Positions 18,071 through 26,634 of a stretch of DNA of 34,472 bases are shown one piece after another. The notes beneath the pieces were generated by a model, which saw nothing but the letters and a program-made list of their open reading frames with translations, was not told the origin of the DNA and did no database searches. Within the stretch, counting starts at the first letter, position 1. Each line of letters opens with the position of its first letter. The stretch is from Sphingobacterium thalpophilum (GTDB lineage Bacteria; Bacteroidota; Bacteroidia; B-17B0; Aurantibacillaceae): positions 1 to 34,472 of the forward strand of contig CALPON020000016.1 in NCBI GenBank assembly GCA_943325195.2. The letters are read 5' to 3'. A program made the position numbers and the translations under genes.

Positions 18071-18999
18071 CGTGCATTTATTAATTGTAAACAGTTTTCT
18101 TTATCCTCATCCAGCGCTGCAGTCAATTCCTCCAGTCCCTTAAAGTTCTTTTCATCCCGCAGTCGGCGAATGAATTGAAGGCGGACGGAACGGAAGTAAA
18201 TGTCACGGTCAAAATCAAATAAATGTACTTCAATTTTTACAGAATCATCACGGTCTGTGGTTGGATTCGTCCCAATATTCAACATGCCATAATGCCAGTT
18301 ACCTTCGACCTCCAGTCTAACAAAATAGACCCCGTTGCGGGGAATTAGTTTTTCTTTTGCCGTTTTTAAATTCGCGGTAGGGTAGCCGATACTTCTTCCC
18401 AGTTGTTTTCCCTGAATCACTTGTGCGTTCAGAAAGTAGGGGTGACCAAGAAATTCCGCTGCCAGATCCAGTTTTCCCTCTTCCAGTGCTTTTCTGATTT
18501 TAGTGCTGCTGATGGCAATGCTGTCAATGTCCCGCGCGCTGATTTCTTCCACTTCAAAGCCATCCTCCGTGGCCGCCTCGCGTAAGACGCGGATATCGCC
18601 TGTGCGGCCCTTACCAAAACGGTGATCATAACCGATGACGAGTTTGCGGGTTTTGAGCTGAAAACAGAGAATCTCACGGATATAGACATCGGATGCTAGT
18701 TCCGAAAACTGACGGCTGAAAGGATAAACGACCGCCACATCCACTCCGAAAGAACGAAGCAGGTCCAGCTTCTCATCCACCATGGTCAGCAGGCGTAAAT
18801 CCCGTTGTTCGGGGAAAAGTACTTTTCGGGGGTGTGGTTCAAAGGTGAGGACGAGCGTCTGGAATCCAGTCTCAGCCTTGATTTCCGAGAGACGTTGCAG
18901 GATTTTCTGATGACCAAGGTGCACCCCGTCAAATGTCCCGATGGTCACAATGGTCGGTTTTTCAATTCTGAAGTATTCGGTATTCTCGATAACCAGCAC
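18067..18999 (-). CDS. ribF: Bifunctional riboflavin kinase / FAD synthetase
   Basis: GTG start; VTIGTFDGVHLGHQKIL, FEPHPRKVLFP, RKLVIGYDHRFGKGR, LGRSIGYPTANL, GVYFVRLEVEGNWHYGMLNIGTNPT. ATGA overlap with the LRR gene. Confidence 0.95.
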   Translation of the reverse strand: MLVIENTEYFRIEKPTIVTIGTFDGVHLGHQKILQRLSEIKAETGFQTLVLTFEPHPRKVLFPEQRDLRLLTMVDEKLDLLRSFGVDVAVVYPFSRQFSELASDVYIREILCFQLKTRKLVIGYDHRFGKGRTGDIRVLREAATEDGFEVEEISARDIDSIAISSTKIRKALEEGKLDLAAEFLGHPYFLNAQVIQGKQLGRSIGYPTANLKTAKEKLIPRNGVYFVRLEVEGNWHYGMLNIGTNPTTDRDDSVKIEVHLFDFDRDIYFRSVRLQFIRRLRDEKNFKGLEELTAALDEDKENCLQLINAR

Positions 19000-19070
19000 G
19001 GGCTTAAAGTTAAGGAAAATAGATGGGGAAATGAGAAGAAACTCCGCTGACAGGGTAGATTCGTGTGCAC

Positions 19071-19093
19071 AAAAAAGAGCCCCCGCGGGCAGC
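19071..19093 (-). terminator. Weak candidate minus-strand terminator/attenuator in the ribF leader
   Basis: On the minus strand, GC-rich GCCCGCGGGGGC followed by TCTTTTTTG, pointing toward ribF. Confidence 0.3.
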
Positions 19094-19169
19094 AGGACAT
19101 GACGATTACTTCGATCGAAAGCCTTTGTCCAGTTAGTGGTGTTGAAAACCCATTAATTAATACTCCTTT

Positions 19170-20745
<1,576 letters not shown>

Positions 20746-20771
20746 TAAGCAATTAATAATAAGAATAGAAA

Positions 20772-21008
20772 ATGCTCTTAGAGATTATAACCCCCGATAA
20801 AAAACTTTTCGATGGTGAAGTCAAGTATGCCTATTTCCCGGGAACGGACGGTCATTTTGGTGTGCTAGATAACCATGCACCTATGATTGCAACGCTCGCT
20901 GCCGGAACAGTGGAACTAACCGATGCCGGAAATGCGAAACAGCAGTTCATTGTAAAAGGGGGCGTAGTCGAGATATCTAAAAATAAAATTATTGTCCTTG
21001 CTGAATAA
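20772..21008 (+). CDS. atpC: F0F1 ATP synthase subunit epsilon, short form
   Basis: 78 aa following atpD; MLLEIITPDKKLFDGEVKYAYFPGTDGHFGVLDNHAPMIATLAAGTVEL. Confidence 0.92.
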   Translation: MLLEIITPDKKLFDGEVKYAYFPGTDGHFGVLDNHAPMIATLAAGTVELTDAGNAKQQFIVKGGVVEISKNKIIVLAE

Positions 21009-21030
21009 TTTCTATTCACTTCTTTATTTT

Positions 21031-21062
21031 AAATCCCGGTGCAACTGCCCCGGGATTTTTTG
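21031..21062 (+). terminator. Intrinsic terminator after atpDC
   Basis: AAATCCCGG (21031-21039) / CCGGGATTT (21050-21058), then a T-run. Confidence 0.85.
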
Positions 21063-21376
21063 TGGACTTCTTCTTCATTTCATTCTCACAAACTGCTTGA
21101 ATAAAACGAAAAGCGACTTTTGCCTGAAGGCCACCGTGTCAGCTCTTAGGGTCCTCGCCACTCATCTTCAGTCAAATCCTGGTAGCAACTATCCCTACTA
21201 TAATTACTTTGCAAAGTTAGATGAGCAGGCTGTTTTGGCCAATTTCAAATAGGCCGTTTTCTGCGTCTCGAATCAGCTGAAAGGAGCTGCTTATCGGCAA
21301 AACGTGGTCATCATTTGTGAAGTGCTTGTTATTTGATTTCACAATAACATTGTATTCTGTACCTTAGCAGTTTACA

Positions 21377-22435
21377 ATGAAAAAAGAAAGAAGAAAAATA
21401 TCATCCCGCATTTTTGGTCTTGGCCTGCTGAATGCCCTAGTCTGTCTGATTTGTTTTCTGCTCCTTAATTTTTTTGGACATTATAATCTAAAAAGTGATT
21501 ATGTGTTTCTTTCCACCTTTGCTGCTTTTGTTATAAGTTTTCTGATGCTCTATTATTTTTATTATGTAGATGTGACCCATAATATCAATCTCCTCACCGA
21601 GAAAATACGTTCTCGCTTTTTAAACAACGAAATTCCCCAAAAACGGAACCAGCTTGAAGAACAGGATGGCATTGCCCTCTTAGAAGAACGGGTAGATTTT
21701 TTAATTGAGACACGTGAAAAAGAGGTCCGCCAGTTTGAAAATCTGGACAGCTATCGTAAAGAATATCTTGGAAATGTGTCGCATGAATTAAAGACGCCTG
21801 TCTTTAATATTCAGGGATATATAGACACCTTGATTAACGGCGGCCTAGAAGATCCGAGTATCAATATGGATTACCTTAAGCGCGCAGAGAAAAGTACAGA
21901 CCGCTTGATCAGCATCATTGATGATCTAGAAACGATTACGCAGCTGGAAAGTGGCGGACTGGAGCTAGATCTTGATGTCTTTGACATCGCCAATCTGGTG
22001 CGTGAAATATACAGTGCGCTTGAGTTACAAGCCGCAAAGAAAAACACACGGCTTGAATTGGCCCGTAAATATGAAAAGCCAGTCCTCGTAAAAGCAGATA
22101 AATTCCGTATCCGCCAGGTATTGGTCAATCTGATTACCAACAGTATTAAGTATTGTAACGAAAATGGGAACACTAGGATTTCATTCAATTATCTAGATGA
22201 CGATGTGATTATTGAGGTGACGGATAACGGGGTGGGAATTGATGAGAAACATCTGCTGCGGGTCTTTGAGCGTTTTTACAGGGTAGATAAAGGAAGAAGT
22301 CGCGAACAAGGTGGAACAGGACTGGGACTCGCTATCGTTAAACACATCATTGAAGCACACGGAAAATCAATCCGTGTAGAAAGCAAGGCTGGAAAAGGTA
22401 CTACCTTTACATTTAGCCTTTTGAACGGGGGATAA
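21377..22435 (+). CDS. Membrane sensor histidine kinase (PhoR-like)
   Basis: Two N-terminal TM segments; HisKA EYLGNVSHELKTPVFNIQGYIDTLI; N-box NLITNSIKYCNENG; DNGVGIDEKHLLRVFERFYRVDKGRSREQGGTGLGLAIVKHIIEAHG. Confidence 0.93.
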   Translation: MKKERRKISSRIFGLGLLNALVCLICFLLLNFFGHYNLKSDYVFLSTFAAFVISFLMLYYFYYVDVTHNINLLTEKIRSRFLNNEIPQKRNQLEEQDGIALLEERVDFLIETREKEVRQFENLDSYRKEYLGNVSHELKTPVFNIQGYIDTLINGGLEDPSINMDYLKRAEKSTDRLISIIDDLETITQLESGGLELDLDVFDIANLVREIYSALELQAAKKNTRLELARKYEKPVLVKADKFRIRQVLVNLITNSIKYCNENGNTRISFNYLDDDVIIEVTDNGVGIDEKHLLRVFERFYRVDKGRSREQGGTGLGLAIVKHIIEAHGKSIRVESKAGKGTTFTFSLLNGG

Positions 22436-22551
22436 GCCGCTGAATAGCCCGACACGTTAAAAAAAGCCAATGAATCCACTTTTTTTAAAAACTTTTAATT
22501 GCTTCTGGCGCCTATTTTTCTTAAAATTGCAAAAACTTAGATTTACATAAG

Positions 22552-22905
22552 ATGGCCGAAATTCACATCACAGATATAGAATATATTGAGATCAACTCCC
22601 AAAGCGGCTTGGATTTTAAATACAAACCCGAAGTTCCTAAACTGAAACTCGTTGGTACCCTTTTGATTCCAGAGAGCGAAGACGAAGAGGTAGGTGTCTT
22701 GTTCCTCACCCAAAAGCAGCTCAATCAGTTAATTGCAAATAAGGACATCGAACTGAAACTAACTGAAGATCGCTGGCAGCTGGGTAAGCCCCTAACCAAA
22801 GAGCAGGTGAAGAAAGTTGGTCTAGTGGACATTGATGCTGAATTCCTCGGTATGGCTGGGGACCTCAAATGCTATGAGGCGGTTAAAATCGCGGAGAAGC
22901 TCTGA
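22552..22905 (+). CDS. Conserved-looking hypothetical protein, 117 aa
   Basis: Uninterrupted ORF, no signal peptide, globular composition; ends where the opposite-strand gene ends. Confidence 0.7.
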   Translation: MAEIHITDIEYIEINSQSGLDFKYKPEVPKLKLVGTLLIPESEDEEVGVLFLTQKQLNQLIANKDIELKLTEDRWQLGKPLTKEQVKKVGLVDIDAEFLGMAGDLKCYEAVKIAEKL

Positions 22906-23562
22906 TTACCAGTAGGAAGGTCCGAAGCGCTTCGTAAGCAGCGATTCCGGAAAAACATCATAAAAAAGTTGATCGAACCAAAAAAGCAGTTTAAAGCTGT
23001 AAGTAGGAGAACTCAGCTGTCTGGCCGCGTCTCTGTTATTAGGTAGCGTAAAACGATAGGCGACATCGGTGCCAAATCCCACCCACTTAAAAACTTTAAA
23101 TTGTACGGAAATACCCGGTTCATATAGGAACAGGAAGTATTTCGGGACTTTGCTGTCCTTAAAAGAATACGTCTTGTTTTGCTGGTACCAGCTCACACCG
23201 GTACCTAATTGTATCGGCACACTCAACTGCCAGCGCTTAGTCTTATAAAACACATAGTCTAGGTAATAATCTACGTAACCAAATTTTAGGTAGTCCGGCT
23301 TTTCTGGTGTATAGCGCAGGCTGCGGACCTCGGAGTTCAACCAGCTAATGCCGATGCCCAGTTTAAATTTACGAGCAAAGGATAAGCCCAGACGTGTACC
23401 ATTCACACTGACCAGTTGGTGATCGATAAAACTGTTGCGCGATTCTAGTCGCGCATCAATGCTGTACTGACTTTTGAAAAGCAAAGCGAGGGTATCAATT
23501 ACCTGCGACTGAAGAGACATTCTCCAGCCAAAAAACAGTATAATCAACAAGATGCGTCGCAT
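22906..23562 (-). CDS. Hypothetical exported, probably outer-membrane beta-barrel protein
   Basis: Signal peptide MRRILLIILFFGWRMSLQSQ; aromatic-rich alternating strands (LKFGYVDYYLDYVFYKTKRWQLSVPIQLGTGVSWYQQ). Confidence 0.65.
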   Translation of the reverse strand: MRRILLIILFFGWRMSLQSQVIDTLALLFKSQYSIDARLESRNSFIDHQLVSVNGTRLGLSFARKFKLGIGISWLNSEVRSLRYTPEKPDYLKFGYVDYYLDYVFYKTKRWQLSVPIQLGTGVSWYQQNKTYSFKDSKVPKYFLFLYEPGISVQFKVFKWVGFGTDVAYRFTLPNNRDAARQLSSPTYSFKLLFWFDQLFYDVFPESLLTKRFGPSYW

Positions 23563-23579
23563 GTTGTAAAATTACAACA
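23562..23579. promoter_or_regulatory. Palindrome in the recG / OM-protein divergent region
   Basis: TGTTGTAA-AA-TTACAACA, 8-bp half-sites, abutting the start codon of 22906-23562. Confidence 0.4.
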
Positions 23580-23655
23580 GGACAGTGAACCCACAATGGT
23601 GGAAAATTCAATTGTTTCAACAGGCAACTTGTAGTAATTTCGGCCAACGCTACAA

Positions 23656-25752
23656 ATGCTGGACACGCCAATCGAATATCTTAAAACAATTGGACCCCAA
23701 AGGGCCGAGGTGTTGAAGAAAGACCTGAACATTTTTGTGTACAGAGACCTGCTCCTGCACTTTCCCTATCGCTATGTAGATCGCAGTCGCATTATCAGTG
23801 TGCGCGACATCCACGACGACCTTCCCTTTGTGCAATTACAAGGTGTCATCGACAGCATCGAAATTGTGGGAACCAAGCAAGCGAAGCGCCTGGTTGTTAT
23901 TTTCAGGGATCGCACCGGGGTCATCGAGTTGGTTTGGTTTAAAGGTTATAACTGGATGGCTCAAAAATTACAATTAGGCATTGAGTACCTTGTCTTTGGA
24001 AAAGCCTCAGTCTTTAACGGCCGCTTTAATTTAGCGCACCCAGAAATCGAGGTGATAACGCCGCAGCTCCTGTCGGAACTCTCGGCCATGCAACCGGTGT
24101 ACAATACCTCGGAAAAAATGAAATTAAGAGGAATGGACAGTGAAGGCATTCGCAAAGCCCAAAAACAGCTCTTCCTTCAGCTTCAACCACAGCATCTCAG
24201 CGAGAATCAAAGTGATGAGGTCATGGCGCAGTATCGCCTGCTTCCGCGTTTTGAAGCCTTTCAGACGATTCATTTTCCCGATAGTCCAGCTCATCTTTTA
24301 AAAGCAGAATTTCGTATTAAATTCGACGAATTATTTTATGTGCAACTCCGTCTTCTGCGACTCAACAAGGTCCGCAACCGCGATGTGGAAGGCTTTGTGT
24401 TTAAGAAAGTGGGCCCACTCTTCAATGATTTTTATGCAGAGCACCTGCCGTTTCAACTAACCGGGGCGCAGAAAAGAGTGATTAAGGAGATTCGTCAAGA
24501 TACGGGTTCGGGACATCAGATGAGTCGCCTGGTTCAGGGGGATGTCGGGAGCGGAAAAACCCTAGTGGCCTTGATGACTATGCTGCTGGCCCTGGACAAT
24601 GGCTTTCAGACCTGTCTGATGGCCCCCACCGAAATCCTTGCGCAACAACATTATCAGACATTTCAAGACCTTTTAAACCCTTTAGGCCTGCAGATTGCCC
24701 TGCTGACTGGCTCTGTAAAGGCGAAGGCCAGAAAAGTGATTCACCGGGACCTTCTGAGTGGCGACCTAAAAATACTGATTGGAACACATGCCTTGATTGA
24801 AGATAGTGTGCAGTTCCAAAACTTGGGGCTGGTGGTCATTGATGAACAGCATCGCTTTGGCGTGGCTCAGAGAGCGCGGCTGCGGGCGAAAAATACGACC
24901 GCCCCGCATATGTTGATTATGACGGCTACACCCATTCCTCGCACCCTGGCAATGACGCTATACGGCGATCTGGATACAAGTGTCATTGATGAATTACCTC
25001 CCGGCCGAAAACCTATAAAGACTATGCATTTCACCGAAAGCCAGCGCTTAAGGGTTTATGGTTTTATGCGTGAACAAATTGCCCTCGGTCGTCAGGTCTA
25101 TATTGTTTATCCACTCATCACCGAAAGTGAAAAAATGGATTATCAGAATCTTCAGCAGGGTTACGATCACATTATTACCGAATTCCCGCCGCCGCACTAC
25201 CAAGTGAGTATCGTACATGGTCAACTGCAGAACGAGCAAAAAGAATTTGAAATGCAGCGCTTCATCCGCCGGGAAACGCAGGTGATGGTGGCTACGACCG
25301 TGATTGAAGTAGGGGTGAATGTGCCCAATGCCAGTGTGATGATTATTGAAAGTGCCGAACGCTTTGGCTTAAGTCAGCTGCATCAATTGCGTGGACGGGT
25401 AGGGCGGGGGGCTGATCAGAGCTTTTGTATATTAATGACCGGTTTGAAGCTGGGCGCTGACAGCCGCTTGCGCATGGAAACCATGGTCCGGACCAACGAT
25501 GGTTTTGAAATCAGTGAGGTCGACCTCAAGTTAAGGGGACCCGGCGATCTAGAAGGCACCCAACAAAGCGGGGTCACGGATCTGCGACTGGCAAATCTGG
25601 CAGAGGATGGTCAGATTTTAATGATGGCCCGGCAGGCGGCACAAACTATTCTAGAAAGGGATATGGACTTAATTCTCCCCGAAAACAAAGTTTATCAAGA
25701 GGAACTCCGCAGCCTTCAGAATAACCGCCCAAATTGGAGCAAAATTGGCTAA
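23656..25752 (+). CDS. recG: ATP-dependent DNA helicase RecG
   Basis: Wedge-domain start TPIEYLKTIGPQRAEVLKKDLNI; RLVQGDVGSGKTLVALMTMLLA; DEQHRFG; TATPIPRTLAMTLYGDLDTSVIDELPPGRKPI; RGRVGRG. Confidence 0.97.
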   Translation: MLDTPIEYLKTIGPQRAEVLKKDLNIFVYRDLLLHFPYRYVDRSRIISVRDIHDDLPFVQLQGVIDSIEIVGTKQAKRLVVIFRDRTGVIELVWFKGYNWMAQKLQLGIEYLVFGKASVFNGRFNLAHPEIEVITPQLLSELSAMQPVYNTSEKMKLRGMDSEGIRKAQKQLFLQLQPQHLSENQSDEVMAQYRLLPRFEAFQTIHFPDSPAHLLKAEFRIKFDELFYVQLRLLRLNKVRNRDVEGFVFKKVGPLFNDFYAEHLPFQLTGAQKRVIKEIRQDTGSGHQMSRLVQGDVGSGKTLVALMTMLLALDNGFQTCLMAPTEILAQQHYQTFQDLLNPLGLQIALLTGSVKAKARKVIHRDLLSGDLKILIGTHALIEDSVQFQNLGLVVIDEQHRFGVAQRARLRAKNTTAPHMLIMTATPIPRTLAMTLYGDLDTSVIDELPPGRKPIKTMHFTESQRLRVYGFMREQIALGRQVYIVYPLITESEKMDYQNLQQGYDHIITEFPPPHYQVSIVHGQLQNEQKEFEMQRFIRRETQVMVATTVIEVGVNVPNASVMIIESAERFGLSQLHQLRGRVGRGADQSFCILMTGLKLGADSRLRMETMVRTNDGFEISEVDLKLRGPGDLEGTQQSGVTDLRLANLAEDGQILMMARQAAQTILERDMDLILPENKVYQEELRSLQNNRPNWSKIG

Positions 25753-26157
25753 TTTCAGGTAGTCAGCCACTTAGCACCTCTTTTATGTTCGGGTTTTCTA
25801 GCTGAACAAGTGCTACGATATATTTCTCTACCCTGTGCGCGGTGACACTTATTTTTTTTATATTTGCTAGCCACTTCGAAACTAATTCTGATAATTTAGC
25901 GCATTTTTTATTTTTATTTATAGCTGTTAGTGTTATTATCTCAATTGAATGGGGTTTACCCTTTTCCTAGTGATTGGAGTGAGTAGGATTTTTATGAGAA
26001 TTATTTTAAAAATTTGTTTAGAAAAGATTCGCCTATCGGTAGTAGGCCCCGCACTTGTGTATTTCAGCGAAAAAGAGGTCCGCAGTTCTCCTTTGCCTCT
26101 GGTAACGAATACCTTCGGCTTGTGCAGTGAGCATACTCTTAAAGTAGTACCTTTATA

Positions 26158-26547
26158 ATGAAGTATTTATCTACTCTTATTATCAGCGAAATACCAATAT
26201 ATGCCTTTTCGCAAACAGCATCGGTCATCCGTTACAGCGGTGCCGAGCGGGAGCAATTCGGAAAAGCGGATTGCCTCAGCGGCATAGCCAAGAGGAATCC
26301 ATTCGTGTTTAATTCTTTCATAGTCAATGTTCCTCAGAAGAATGCGAATACCGGCAGCAAGTTGCAGGTGCCAGGCAGATTACCCCGAACAGCAAGGCTG
26401 AATTTAGCAGCGAATCGTCTGGATAATACCTCAAAAACAGGTTGTTTTTACTGCTCAACTGCCCTCCAAAATAAGGCAAATTTATGGATTGGGGCAGCGG
26501 GACTTAGTGACATTGCCGTGTACGTGCGCGCTGGCCATCCAAGCTGA
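26158..26547 (+). pseudogene. Possible relic or short homologue of a fibre-like secreted protein
   Basis: Signal-peptide-like MKYLSTLIISEIPIYAFSQT; SGIAKRNPFVFNSFIVNVPQK...NTGSKLQVPG aligns with TGIASVTAVGNNSFLVNVPAP...NSGAVQIIG of the downstream 797-aa protein. Confidence 0.35.
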
Positions 26548-26634
26548 ATCAGATTTGAGTAAGCCTGATAATGGTTGAAGTATCGAAGAAGATAAAATGA
26601 ATTAACTAATTGATAATTAAAACAGAGAGAACCG

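Noticed and set aside
20992-21252. 86-aa ORF after atpC
   Set aside because: Runs through the atpC terminator hairpin; composition not coding-like.
25949-26158. 69-aa ORF after recG
   Set aside because: No motif or clear RBS; AT-rich intergenic sequence. It may be part of the same decayed region but is not supportable alone.
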